From Limonium bicolor (Eukaryota; Streptophyta; Magnoliopsida; Caryophyllales; Plumbaginaceae): a DNA stretch of 64,000 bases. Each line of letters starts with the position of its first letter. Positions within the stretch are counted from its first letter, which is position 1. The position numbers were made by a program, and so were the translations under genes. Below the pieces are notes generated by a model, which was given only the letters and a program-made list of their open reading frames with translations, did not search any database and was not told the origin of the DNA. Location of the stretch: NCBI GenBank assembly GCA_023374045.1, contig CM041776.1, positions 143,719,296 through 143,783,295 of the forward strand. Direction: 5' to 3'. Positions 22,523 to 32,704 of the stretch are shown piece by piece.

Positions 22523-25113
22523 TCAAGAGACTCCAGATGATTGAACTTTCTTAGGAACCCATCGACTAGAAGCTCGAGAAGCTTCCAAGACTTGTTTCGA
22601 AGACCTACCAGCATAAAATAGTAGTTGCTCACCCTCAGCATTCAAAGTAATTGTACCGTGAGCAACTTTGATTCGGGCGTCGGCTGTTGCTAGGAAGGGT
22701 CTTCCAAGGATGATAGGAACTGTCGGATCTACAGCCATGTCGAGTACGACAAAATCACAAGGGAAGTACAAATGCTCCACCTTAACCATCACATCCTTCG
22801 CAATTCCACAAGGATAAACAATTGAACGATCTGCTAGCTGAAGCGTCATTCGTGTAGGCTGTAAGTCCCCAATTCCAAGCTTTTCAAATATAGTGTATGG
22901 CATGAGACTGATCGATGCTCCCAAAACAGCAAGACAGTGGTCGAAGTCAATGTCTCCTACTTTGCAAGGAATAGTGAAACTTCCAGGATCTTTGCATTTT
23001 TCTGGTAGGCACTTTTGTATGATCGCTGAACAAGTTTCTGTAAGCTGAATAGTCCCTGTCTCAACTAACTTTGCCTTATTAGACAAAAGCTTCCTTAAAT
23101 ACTTGGCATAGTTAGGCACCTTCGCAACTAATTCAACAAAAGGAATATCAACAGATAGTTGACGAAGTAAAGTAAGAAACTTATCAAACTCACTATCCTC
23201 CTTGGAACGCTTGGTTCTGTTTGGGAAGGGAACTGGAGGAGCAACTTCAACTGCAGGTGGTGTAGGTGGAGGAGATTGGGTGGCTTTGCAATTACGCTCA
23301 TTCTCTAGCACCGGTTCCTCTATATTCACCATCTCAAGCTCAGTAGTTTTACCTTTACCACTCCTAGTAGTTACCTTCTTCACCGTTTCCTTTTTCTGCA
23401 AAGAAGATTTTTTAGCCAAGATATCATCCACCAGTTTAGCATAATTTGGCATAAACTTAAGCACATCAGAAAAAGGCATATCCTTAGTTGATTTCTTAAA
23501 AATTTTAAGAAATTTTCCAAGCTGTTCATCAAGGTCCCTTTTCTTTAACCTGTCAGGAAAAGGAATAGGTTCTTCAAATTTACGATCAGAAACAGAAGAG
23601 TAAGAAGGTTGAGTTTCAGGAGACTCCTTCTCCTTTGGTGTATCAAAAACTTTACTAGAGTCCTCAACCTCTTTTCGAACAGGCTGAACTGCAGCAACAA
23701 GTGGAGCATCATCTTCCACAACAGAAACTGCTTTGGCCTGATCCCTTGGGTTCCTCTCAGGCTGAATTGGCAAAGCTCCTGGAGAGCGATGAGCAAGTTG
23801 TTGTGCAAGTTCATCCAACTGCTTCTCTATTCTTTTATTTATCTTGTCTTGCTCTGCAAATCTTGTAGTGGTTGACTTGACAAATTCATGAATTGTACCC
23901 TCTAAACTCGAAGAAATGCCAGCTCCACTATTATTCACCTGATTATTCTGAGTCGGGCCTTGATTGAAGTTATTATGATATCTTGGTTGTTGTTGGTAAT
24001 ACCCCTGATTATTCTGATTGTTGTAGAAGTTTCCCTGTCTGTTACCCAAATAGTTCATCTCCTCATTCTGATGCAGGGTACACTGACACATATTAGAACT
24101 CCTCCCACAAAATTCAATGGAGGTAATGACTCAGAAGCAACCGGCACATTAGACGCCGAACTCATGAAGGCACACATTTTCTCAAACTGTTTTGACATAC
24201 TCTCCATCCTAGCAGCAAGGAGAGCATGTGAATCTGCCTCATAAATACTTGCAACTTTCTTTGGAAGAACTAAAGAAGAAGCTCTAGCACCACCCCACTG
24301 ATTAGCTGAATTTGTCAATATTTCCAAAAGCTCTTTTATACGGGCAATGGACAACTCCATAAGGCTCCCACCAGCACAAGTATCAACCAGTATTCGGCTC
24401 TGGGGGTCCAAGTCTTTATAAAATGATTGTAGGACTACTTCTTCCCCCAAGCCATGGTGAGGAACTCTCCTAACAATTCCTTTAAATCTTTCCCACGCTT
24501 CAGGAAGAGTTTCACCACTGTATTGCTTGAAATTAATAATTTCCCCTTTCATTGTCAGCATACGAGAAGGAGGAAAATACATTACCAGAAAAGCATTAGC
24601 TAAATCGGTCCAGCTGGTGATACTGTTGGGCGCCAAAGAATTCAACCACTCTGCAGCTCGATCTCTCAGCGAAAATGGAAATAGGGTGAGACAAGCTACC
24701 TCTTGTGATGCTGGAGTAGAACAAGCTCCAACTAGTCGCATGAAAGATGCAAGATGAACATATGGGTCCTCTGTGACTATCCCATTGAACTGTGGAGCAT
24801 TCAAAACCATTGTGATGTAGTGGGTTTTGAATGTCCATTCAACTCCAGGTGGTAATGCAGGGATCACTATAGGTGACATGAGTCCCTCTACACTAGGACG
24901 ATTGTAGTCATTCATCCGTCTCTCCTGGTTGACAACTCCACTCATGTCCGCTTTCCCTTGATTAACTTGATCAACTAGTGGTTCTGCAGAGCAACTGTCT
25001 TCCTCCTCACTTACTGATTCCAGTTTGAGCTCTTAACGAATTATTCTAGCTAATCTCTCAATCTCTGGATCAAGCTCAAATTCTGGTTCTCCTGCAGAAC
25101 GAGTAAGTACCAT
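22523..25113 (-). pseudogene. gag: Athila-like Gag and protease of element 3
   Basis: The likely start is the ATG at 25111-25113 (MVLTRSAG.., then ELDPEIERLARIIR, an Athila Gag N-terminal pattern). A TAA at 25033-25035 breaks the frame after about 26 codons. The main Gag block runs to about 24115 (WTFKTHY, DPYVHLASF, RDRAAEWLNSL, typical retrotransposon gag). A one-base shift near 24115 moves the product to the frame 24091-22523. That part holds a degenerate cysteine knuckle (CGRSSNMCQC), an Asn/Gln-rich linker, two related segments (PFSDVLKFMPNYAKLVDDIL and PFVELVAKVPNYAKYLRKLL) and a C-terminal aspartic protease fold. In the protease active-site loop the usual Asp is replaced by Val (AVLGASISLMP), so proteolysis is probably lost. 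The downstream ILGRPFLATADA motif is normal. Confidence 0.88.
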
Positions 25114-25782
25114 AAACAAAACTTAAAACAATAAAAGAAAGGTAAAATACTAATGCTGATCGAAGTAAATAAACTCTAATTAAAACAAAAACAACAACTA
25201 AACTCAATCAGAAAAAGAATACCAACTAAACTACCAATAATGATAATAAAATATATCCAAACAAAATAAAACTAACCGAATTGAAATAAAATAGAAACAA
25301 AACAAAAATAATCAAATTTAAGAAAGACTAAAATAAAATAAGGTCGAGCTAAAGGAAACAAAAATGAGTAAAATAAATGTAAACAAAACAAAACAAAAAA
25401 AAATTAAACTAAACAAAAATCTATCAATAAAAGTAAAATAAACAGAAACAAAATAAAGATAAACAAATAAAAGAGAAACTAAATCAACTAAAGAGATAAA
25501 AAACGAAAATAAAATCAGCACAATGCTAAACAAAAAATTAAAACTATTAAAAGAGTAGACACAAAAATAAAATGAAATAAACCCAAACGAAATACTAATC
25601 CTAAAAATAAAATAACTACAAATAAAAAAACAATCGAACAATCAGAGTTTAATATAAAACCTAAACAGTAACAATTAAACAAAATAGAACAAAACAAAAA
25701 TAAACTAAAAACAAACTAAACAAAATAAAAGAAAAGAAAATAAAATAAAAATAGAATAAAGACTAAACTAAATAACCGTGCC
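25114..25782 (-). other. 5' leader of element 3
   Basis: An extremely A-rich stretch on the plus strand (T-rich on the element's own strand) between PBS and gag start. The hydrophobic reverse frames 25318-25641 and 25515-25697 reflect poly-T composition only. Confidence 0.6.
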
Positions 25783-25800
25783 TCCCCGACAACGGCGCCA
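25783..25800 (-). promoter_or_regulatory. Primer-binding site of element 3 (tRNA-Asp)
   Basis: On the minus strand TGGCGCCGTTGTCGGGGA, six bases after the LTR end. It complements the 3' end of plant tRNA-Asp including CCA with one difference (TGTC in place of TGCC). This primer choice is established for Athila elements. Confidence 0.85.
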
Positions 25801-25806
25801 AAAACT

Positions 25807-27505
25807 TGTACGGGGTAAAACGTATTTCAGCAAGTGTACTGGTCTGTCGTAGCAAGTTTTCCTAGGTAGTATTCCCTAGGTTATCGAACCAAAGGAGGCT
25901 GTGTCTAGTTTAATCTTTAATCTATCTAACTAATAAACTGAAGGAAAAATAACAATAATAGATTGGGGGTTTGATTACAGAAAATAAACAATTAATTAAT
26001 ACAAAAACAATTTAAAGTGATTTTCTAGTAAATCTAAAGGGTGAATCCTGGTTTACTACTTCTCCCTAGTTTATCAATTCCCTTCCTGAGTGTTTTCTAA
26101 ATTCTAGATTGCAACCTCAGATCTAAATTAATCTAAAACCGGTCTTCCGCAAGATAGATTCTTAGTAGCAATTCCCAAATCCTAACTCTCGTTACGAATT
26201 TACAAATTAACTAGTAGCATAAATGATTCATCTGGTTTCTAGTCAGCTAATCCCCAGGAATTGCCATCTGTAGTTTCACTGGTAATATTCCTAAGGTCTA
26301 ATGAACGCCGCAGTTCTCACTTGTAAGCAATTCATACCAAATAAACTCAAGCAATAATTAATCACAAGAGATTTCAATAACAAGCAAGGAATAAAACTAC
26401 AATCTGAATAGAATTTATATTTAACAACTCGGGAAGTAAAATAATAAACTAGTTGTCCATAATAAAACCAGAATTATAACAACTACCCAGACATCGGAGA
26501 CAAAGAAATAACAACAATATAAAAGAGATAAGGAAACATCATCTGATTATGGGACGATGACGAATTCGATCTCTAGCTTCTGCTCCGATCTGTCTGTGTA
26601 GCTCTCTTTCTGTCTCGACCTCGGCGGTGGGTTCTACTGAATTCGTATGTCGAATTCTCTCTGTCGTATGTCACTACTGTTCTATTCTCTCGTGCTTGCT
26701 CTCCGGTTTTAATGACGGCTGCTCTGTAGGGTTTGTATCTTGCGAGTTGTATCCGTCTCCCCCCTATCTATTACGCGCCTCTCTCAAATAAAAGTCTGCG
26801 CATGTCTTCTGTTCTTTCCTTTGTCCGCTCCTCTGAAGTTTTGCACCCTTCATTTACTTGCACGTGGCCCAGGTAATATCTCTTCATGGGCTCATTCCTT
26901 TCACGTACTTCAGGTGCATGTACTTCCGATGGTCATCATTCATGATGACAATGAATTTGACCCAGCGAGCTTCAATTTGTCTGCGCCTCTGATTGATATG
27001 TCGGCTCGCACTCATGTAGCCCACGAGTGTGTGCTGCGGCCCACTTCCGTGCATGCTCATGATGAATTAAAAGAAGAAGTCCACGTGAAAGTGCTGGACA
27101 ACGTCAAATATTGCGGTTCTGAATTGTATACTCGTCTGCAGCGTCACAATGATGTCGGCCCAGGTCCATATGCAGCCGTCGAAATGTTGTCCTGTGCATG
27201 ATCCATCTTCTATGAATTCATTCACGTGGACAAGGCCAATGACGGGCACAATAAAACCTGGACCATGCATTAAATCTGTCAGTAAGTTCTGCTCTTTTGT
27301 GGTCCCAGTTTGATCGTTAAACTTATAACATTTGTTTCTAGACCTTTTCTTCAGCGTTTTTAACCTGTTTTAGCATAAAACCACAAGTAAGGGAAGTTCT
27401 TTGCATATAACATAAAATAACATATAAGTGAGGAATTTATCATATAAACTAATAAAATATTAATCACATTAAGCATAGAAATATAGATAAATTCCGCACT
27501 TATCA
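25807..27505 (-). mobile_element. 5' LTR of element 3
   Basis: 1699 bp, pairs with 19501-21168. It carries an extra 31-bp block (about 26757-26787) missing from the other LTR. High similarity between the two LTRs suggests a young insertion. Confidence 0.92.
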
Positions 27506-27528
27506 TACACACATAACCGAAACGGCTC

Positions 27529-27542
27529 TACCCCCCTTAAAA
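27529..27542 (-). promoter_or_regulatory. Second polypurine-tract-like element of element 2
   Basis: On the minus strand TTAAGGGGGGTAG lies 35 bases after the chromodomain stop codon, beside a small hairpin (GGTATG/CGTACC arms, 27545-27559). The same arrangement recurs at 14617-14645 and, on the plus strand, at about 53953-53966. A conserved second PPT could prime plus-strand DNA internally, but this is an inference. Confidence 0.5.
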
Positions 27543-27576
27543 TAGGGGTATGCCCCGTACCATATACATACAAATA

Positions 27577-28050
27577 CTAAGAACTAAACAATGACGGGTA
27601 CTTCGCCTTCATCTTATCTTCCAACTCCCAAGTGGCCTCCTCAACGTCCTGGTTAGACCAGAGAACCTTCACCAGTCTCACAGACTTATGGCGAGTGTCT
27701 CGAGTCTTAGTATCCAGAATCCGTACGGGAGTCTCCACTGATCGCATGGTCGGCTCTAAGGTTAGCCTTTCAGGCTGAAGTACATGAGACGGATGAGACA
27801 TATATTTCTTCAACTGGGACACATGAAATACATCAAATACCTTGCCCAGCTCGGCGGGTAAATCAAGTCTGTAAGCTACCGGGCCGATCCGCTCCGTCAC
27901 AACGTAAGGCCCTATATATTTTGGGCTCAACTTGCCTTTCTGGCCAAAACGAAACACTCCCTTCATGGGGGACACTCTAAGAAATACCTGATCGCCCACG
28001 GTGAACTCCAGGTCACGTCTGCGCACATCGGTGTATGATTTCTGCCTATC
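27577..28050 (-). pseudogene. pol: Integrase C-terminus and chromodomain of element 2
   Basis: In frame with the integrase core but separated from it by a TAG at 28051-28053. It begins DRQKSYTDVRRRDLEF, then the GVFRFGQKGKLSPKYIGPY segment shared by chromovirus integrases. It ends in a chromodomain-like stretch (PVRILDTKTRDTRHKSVRLV, VLWSNQDVEEATWELEDKM). Such chromodomains guide integration to heterochromatin in other chromoviruses. Length and end position are as expected for the Tekay clade. Confidence 0.9.
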
Positions 28051-28830
28051 CTAAGCTGCCTTCATGTTAGCCCGGATTTGGCGTACTTCTGCTTGAACTT
28101 GCTCCAGATACTCTGGTCCTATAATGACCGTCTCACTCGACTCATCCCAGCATAATGGCGTGCGGCATGGTCTACTGTATAATGCCTGGAAGGGAGACAT
28201 CTTGATCGAAGCGTGGTAACTGTTGTTGTAGCTAAACTCGATCAGATGTAACTTGTCAATCCAGCTGGTCTGAAAATCAAGTGCACATGCACGTAACATA
28301 TCCTCAAGTGTCTGGATGGTGCACTCACTCTGACCATCTGTCTGTGGGTGGAACGCTGTACTTAGCTTCAGCTCGGTACCAAGCGTTTCCCGTGTGGATT
28401 TCCAATACCTCGAGAGGAATCTGGTATCCCTGTCAGACACGATAGTCTTCGGTACCCCATGGTGCCGAACAATCTCTCTATCAAAGAGCTCTGCAAGTCC
28501 TGCCACTTTCCAAGTGTCCTTCATCGGAATGAATCGGGCCAACTTGGTCAGTCGGTCAATAACAACCCAAATCATATTCAGACCTCCCCTTGTAGGCGGA
28601 AGCCCTACTACAAAGTCCATAGAAATGTCATGGAACTTCCACTCAGGCACTGGCATTGGCTGCACTATACCACCAGGCCGTCGGTGCTCAAACTTGACCT
28701 TCTGACAAGTGAGACACCTCAACACATAATCGTTCACATCCTTTTTCATTCCAGTCCACCAAAAATAACGTTTCATACCCTTATACATTTTTGAAACTCC
28801 GGGGTGAATCGAAGTCGTAGAACAATGGGA
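28051..28830 (-). pseudogene. pol: Integrase core of element 2
   Basis: It continues the RT/RNase H frame after the TAA at 28831-28833. An HHCC zinc-binding module is visible (SIHPG.. to LRCLTCQ). The catalytic D,D,E residues lie in ISMDFVVGLP, VSDRDTRF and DGQSECTIQTLED; the last has Cys where Arg is usual. The frame ends at a TAG (28051-28053), beyond which the integrase C-terminus continues in the same frame. All three catalytic acids are present, so the lesions are recent nonsense mutations rather than long decay. Confidence 0.92.
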
Positions 28831-30293
28831 TTAACTCAGTATGCGCTCCTTCAGCTCAGCGTTACTCCTCGGAATACACAGTCGGCCATTAAGCCTAATC
28901 AGGTCATCATCGTGGAGTCGGAAGTCGTACTTCTGACCCTCGAATGTGCCATCAATAAGCTTCTGCCTGATCTCCAACATATACTGATCCATCATCTGAG
29001 CACTCCACACCTCTTCAACCAAGCTAGTATGAGAGACTAGCGAATGGAGAGAGTGTGCTCGGCAACTCAGTGCGTCGGCTACCACATTTGCCTTACCCTC
29101 TTTATACTGCAGATTGATGTCGTAATCGTTTAGAAACTTGACCCACCTTCTTTGTCTCATGTTCAACTCCTTCTGAGTGAACAAGTACTTTAAACTCTTG
29201 TGGTCGGAGTAAATTGTCACACTTACCCCATACAAATGATGTCGCCATATCTTCAATGCGAAGACAATGGCACCCAACTCTAAGTCATGGGTAGGGTAGT
29301 TTTCTTCATGCTTCTTCACCTGTCGGGAGGCGTATGCTACGACCTTCCCGTGCTGCATCAACACACAACCCATACCTCTGCCTGATGCGTCGCAATAGAC
29401 CTCAAAACCATCTGGACCGTCTGGTAAAGTCAGGACTGGTGCAGATGTCAGAGCATCCTTGAGCCTCTGAAAAGAACTCTCGCAGTCATCTGTCCACTCG
29501 AATGGTGCATCCTTCTTCGTCAAGGAAGTCATCGGCTTCGAGACACTGGAGAAGTCCTTCACAAATCTCCTATAATATCCTGCCAGACCGAGGAAGCTTC
29601 GAACGTCGGTAACTGTCTTCGGCCTAGGCCGGGTGCGCACTGCATCAATCTTTGCCGGATCAACAGCGATCCCGGCCTCAGAAATCACATGTCCAAGAAA
29701 GGATACTTGGTTCAACCAAAACTCACACTTTGAAAATTTCGCATACAACTGATTCTTTCTCAATGTTTGCAACACACTTCTCAGGTGGCTTTCGTGCTCA
29801 CCCTTCGATTTTGAATACACAAGAATATCGTCGATGAAGACTACCACTGACTTGTTCAACTGATCTTGGAACAAGCGCTTCATTAAATCCATAAACTTGG
29901 CTGGTGCATTGGATAAACCAAACGGCATAACTGTAAACTCATAATGTCCATATCTGGTTCTAAATGCGGTCTTCTCAATGTCACTCTCACGAATGGCAAT
30001 CTGATGGTATCCGGATCGTAGATCTATCTTGGAGAATACTAATGCTCCTATCAACTGATCAAATAAGTCGTCGATGCGTGGTAAAGGATAACGGTTCTTC
30101 ACCGTAACTGCATTCAGCTCACGATAATCAATACACAGGCGGGACTACCATCCTTCTTCTTCACGAAGAGGACCGGCGCTCCCCATGGTGAAACGCTAGG
30201 GCGGATAAATCCCTTGTCGAGTAGATCTCTCAGCTGCTCCTTGAGCTTTGTCATCTCTGCTGGAGCCATACGATAGGGCGCCTTCGCAATTGG
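28831..30293 (-). pseudogene. pol: Reverse transcriptase and RNase H of element 2
   Basis: The RT N-terminal part ([36 protein letters not shown]) lies in one frame from 30293 to about 30140. A one-base shift there moves the rest to the frame of 30102-28831. The remainder includes [16 protein letters not shown], the palm motif [13 protein letters not shown] (FIDD in place of the more common YVDD/YIDD), FLGHVIS, then RNase H ([44 protein letters not shown]). It ends with a TAA just before the integrase zinc finger. Apart from these breaks the domains are full length. Confidence 0.93.
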
Positions 30294-30955
30294 TCAGGTG
30301 CCCGGAACCAAATCAATCTCAAACTCAACTTCCCGTGCTGGCGACATGCCCGACAGTTCCTTAGGAAATACATCAGGAAACTCCGACACTACCGGCACAT
30401 CTGGGCTTAACTCTGGGTCTCTCTCTATGTCCTGGACATAGTAGAGGTATACATCACACCCTCGTCGTAATTCACGATACATGGCCATGGCGGTGATGAT
30501 CTGAGTCGAAGGCTCCCTGGGCCTCTGGCGGTAAGATATGGTAACCCCAGACGAACTCCGAAGAAGCAGACGATGCTCGGCACATAGGATTCTGCCCTTG
30601 TACCGCTCCAACCAGTTCATCCCGATAATCACGTCAAAACCAAGTCCCTCAAACTCTATCAAGTCGATCGGAAACTCTTCATCTCTGATTCGTACAACAA
30701 CACCTCGGTGGTAGCGGGTACACTTGATCCGCTCTTTCGACGGGAGAGTGACTAGAAAGTCTGGCATCTCTTCACCATCTAACCCCAGCCTATTCGCAAA
30801 AGATAGCGAAATAAATGTATGTAAGGCTCCGGAGTCGAACAAGATCGAAGCGTCCACGCCATTGACTGGAAAGGTACCGGTGAGGATTGTGCCGCTCTTG
30901 CCGGCTTCTGCCTCATTGCAGACACTCAGTATACCTCCCGTTCTGAGTGCACAAC
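30294..30955 (-). pseudogene. pol: Aspartic protease region of element 2
   Basis: The domain carries the intact active-site loop ILFDSGALHTFIS and the flap/C-terminal pattern GFDVIIGMNWLERY. It is followed by the linker to RT (FPDVFPKELSGMSPAREVEFEIDLVPGT). A TGA at 30294-30296 interrupts the junction with RT, whose frame resumes directly after it. A possible splice acceptor ending at 30956 (ATTAG) lies upstream of the first protease-frame codons. Its phase (one base carried over) matches the donor at the end of gag exon 3. Confidence 0.9.
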
Positions 30956-32020
30956 CTAATTCATTGGCAAACTAATAAGTATTTGGTAATAACACGGTTG
31001 ACATACTTCAAACAACTCCACTTTATTCATTAACACACTCTTTACAACATACGTTGGTTTACACTGTTGACATAACTAACACATACATAACATTCGTAAC
31101 ATACACTGGCTTAACAGACTACATGTTCACACAAGGCTTTAAAATTGCCTGAAGGTCAAATTCAAACGTCCGGGTTTCATGTGTGTGGCATTGATCACTG
31201 CCGATGGTGTGGTATTCAGTTTAATCTTCTTGATGCCATGATATAGCATCCTTGACTGCCCACCCATGATTAACACATCTCTTGGTTTCAACACTAGTTT
31301 CCTTGCGAGATCGGCACACTTCTGCTCGCCGTACATAAACACTGCGGTATCACCAATGGACCAAGACACCACGGGTACTCCCTTACTTAGAGACTCGGGT
31401 TACTCGTCCTTATCTTGGTGTAACCCTAACCGTCCACCTTTCTGGTAGAAGTTCATAACACATAAATCTGCTTTCACACTTGGCATTGAATCTGATTCAA
31501 CTTGCTGAGCAATTCCCACGGCGTGGTTAACGACCGCAAGGAACTCCTCAGGTATCATCGGTACAGTTGCTCCGTCTTCAGCTCACACATCTTGATATGT
31601 CTTGGTGTAAGGATTCCAGTTCTTACCCATGCACATCATCTTCAATTTCATCTTCGATCCGCTCGGGTATTCGGGTGTGTAGAAATCTCCAGGTGCTGCT
31701 CCCAGTTCATTGCAACGTCTGATGATGTGGATTTGTGCTTCCGGTGTCAGGTATCCATTTAAGAGTATCATACCTGGTTGGATGACCTGACATTGCTCCA
31801 TTGGAAAGTCGGTGATGCTGATGGTGGTTTCTTCAGGGTTTGGTGTGGGTGGGATTGGATAGCAAATATTGAGGTTCCTATGTTTTCAAATTTCCTAATT
31901 AGGTGTTCTCACATTATACTTTAACTTTTTACTTACATGGTAGTACACTTAGACTCACTAACACACATGCATGAAATGCGGTATGCAATCACTTATTTCA
32001 TTCAACGGTTTAGGTGGTAC
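30956..32020 (-). other. Candidate intron (1065 bp) containing the AlkB block
   Basis: On the minus strand the donor is CCAG|GTACCACC at 32021/32020 and the candidate acceptor is GAATTAG|GTTG at 30956/30955. Both are in phase 1, so removal would join the gag zinc-knuckle exon to the protease frame with no stop codon. The whole AlkB-like block lies inside. It is inferred from sequence and phase only. An acceptor nearer the AlkB start (CATAG at 31878) is also possible but would require phase 2. Confidence 0.45.
31139..31877 (-). pseudogene. AlkB-type Fe(II)/2-oxoglutarate dioxygenase inside element 2
   Basis: One continuous frame on the same strand as gag and pol. It has a possible first Met at 31799-31801 (MEQCQVIQPGMILLNGYLTP). 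In order it shows an NIC motif like the FDIC of plant ALKBH1, GYLTPEAQ, MMCMGKNWNP, IPEEF, GRLGLHQDKDE with the iron-binding His and Asp (HQD at 31412-31420), PVVSWSIGDTAVFMYG, DVLIMGGQSRMLYHG with the distal His, and GRLNLTFRQF with the RxxxxxR 2-oxoglutarate motif. It ends at a TAA (31139-31141). Two internal stops (TGA 31583-31585, TAA 31400-31402) break it, with no frameshift. AlkB proteins remove methyl groups from DNA or RNA bases. Here the domain lies between gag and protease, a place where chromoviruses normally have nothing. It is probably a captured host gene segment, best matched from memory to plant ALKBH1. Confidence 0.9.
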
Positions 32021-32362
32021 CTGGTCTAGAAGAGGGCCCTGGTGCCTCAGACCGGTCCACCACATTCAGGGCGGCCTTGCCGGATCCCGACCCCTTCCCC
32101 TTCTGGGAATCTGTGTACCTCTGATCTGGGGGTGGCTGATTCGCCGTCTTCGGGCCATCGGTGGTCACGGTAGTCATACCCTTCCACTGCCCCTTAGGCC
32201 TGTAGTTTCTGCCATTCGGGTTCTGGAAGCATTCGTAGTCACGATGCCCCATCCTCTTGCAGAATCGGCACTGCACATCATCTCCCTTGCAGTCCTTGCC
32301 GGGGTGGTCTCCCTTGCACCACTTGCAGTAGTAGTGGCGATCGGATCCAGAGCCCGTGCTAG
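32021..32362 (-). CDS. gag: Gag exon 3 of element 2: two zinc knuckles
   Basis: Encodes CKWCKGDHPGKDC (a CX2CX3HX4C variant) and CRFCKRMGHRDYEC (a standard CX2CX4HX4C knuckle), then a Gly/Ser/Pro-rich tail ending SSRPG. The left splice junction (CTAGCAG before 32362) and the end of exon 2 agree in phase. Zinc knuckles of this kind bind genomic RNA during packaging. Two knuckles are unusual against the single one common in chromovirus Gag. No stop codon lies inside. Confidence 0.85.
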
Positions 32363-32445
32363 CTGCTAGCACATCACACACTCAGTACATACTTCACAAA
32401 ATAACAACACACACTAGAATTCGGTATTCGAATTTAATTAATTAC
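32363..32445 (-). other. Intron 2 of gag (83 bp)
   Basis: On the minus strand it begins GTAATTAATT and ends GTGCTAGCAG. It has in-frame stops, and exon 2 and exon 3 both meet it in phase 1. It contains AAGTATGTACTGAGTGTGTG, close to a word in intron 1. Confidence 0.6.
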
Positions 32446-32704
32446 CCTTGGGCGGGTAAGAGCGTAAGGGCTTAGCCGCATATGCATAGGTGAGCTGCAG
32501 AGGCTCCTCAGCAGTGGTGGTCTGGGCTTGGCCTTTGCCACCCTGTTGCTGTCCTTTCTAGGACTGGGGGTATGGCTTTTACTTCTTTCCTCCCCCATAC
32601 CCTTGCGTGCTTTGGCCCTCGCTCGTGGCCTTGCGCTTGAGCGCATTCTCCTCGTCCCTCAGACGGACGGTGATCTCTACAATAGCAGCGGCATGATAGC
32701 ACTC
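32446..32704 (-). pseudogene. gag: Gag exon 2 of element 2
   Basis: It starts ECYHAAAIVEITVRLRDEENALKRKA, the usual end of the chromovirus gag domain, followed by a Gly/Gln-rich linker. Two in-frame stops are present (TAA 32579-32581, TAG 32558-32560). It meets intron 1 in phase 0 and intron 2 in phase 1. Confidence 0.75.

Larger units (their letters stand above)
19501..27505 (-). mobile_element. Element 3: Athila-like gag/protease-only LTR retrotransposon nested in element 2
   Basis: LTRs at 19501-21168 and 25807-27505 are nearly identical, and the flanks are perfect TSDs TACAC (19496-19500 and 27506-27510). On the minus strand the LTR runs TGATAAGTGCGG..CCCCGTACA. The PBS matches tRNA-Asp, the primer used by Athila elements. 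The 4.6 kb interior encodes only Gag and a protease region. RT, RNase H and integrase are absent, so the element is non-autonomous (comparable with TR-GAG elements). It split the 3' non-coding region of element 2. Confidence 0.93.

Noticed and set aside
25318..25697. Hydrophobic reverse-strand open frames
   Set aside because: Translation of an A-rich leader between PBS and gag of element 3.
31139..31877. AlkB block as an independent host gene that happens to lie here
   Set aside because: It is on the same strand as gag and pol, lies exactly between Gag and protease, has no promoter or flanking TSD that I can see, and is flanked by splice-like sites in phase with the element. Not fully excluded, but less likely than capture.
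31799..32021. Simple in-frame Gag-AlkB fusion by splicing 32021 to 31877
   Set aside because: The donor is phase 1 and the CATAG acceptor needs phase 2, so this splice would shift the frame; a separate AlkB start codon or a different acceptor is needed.
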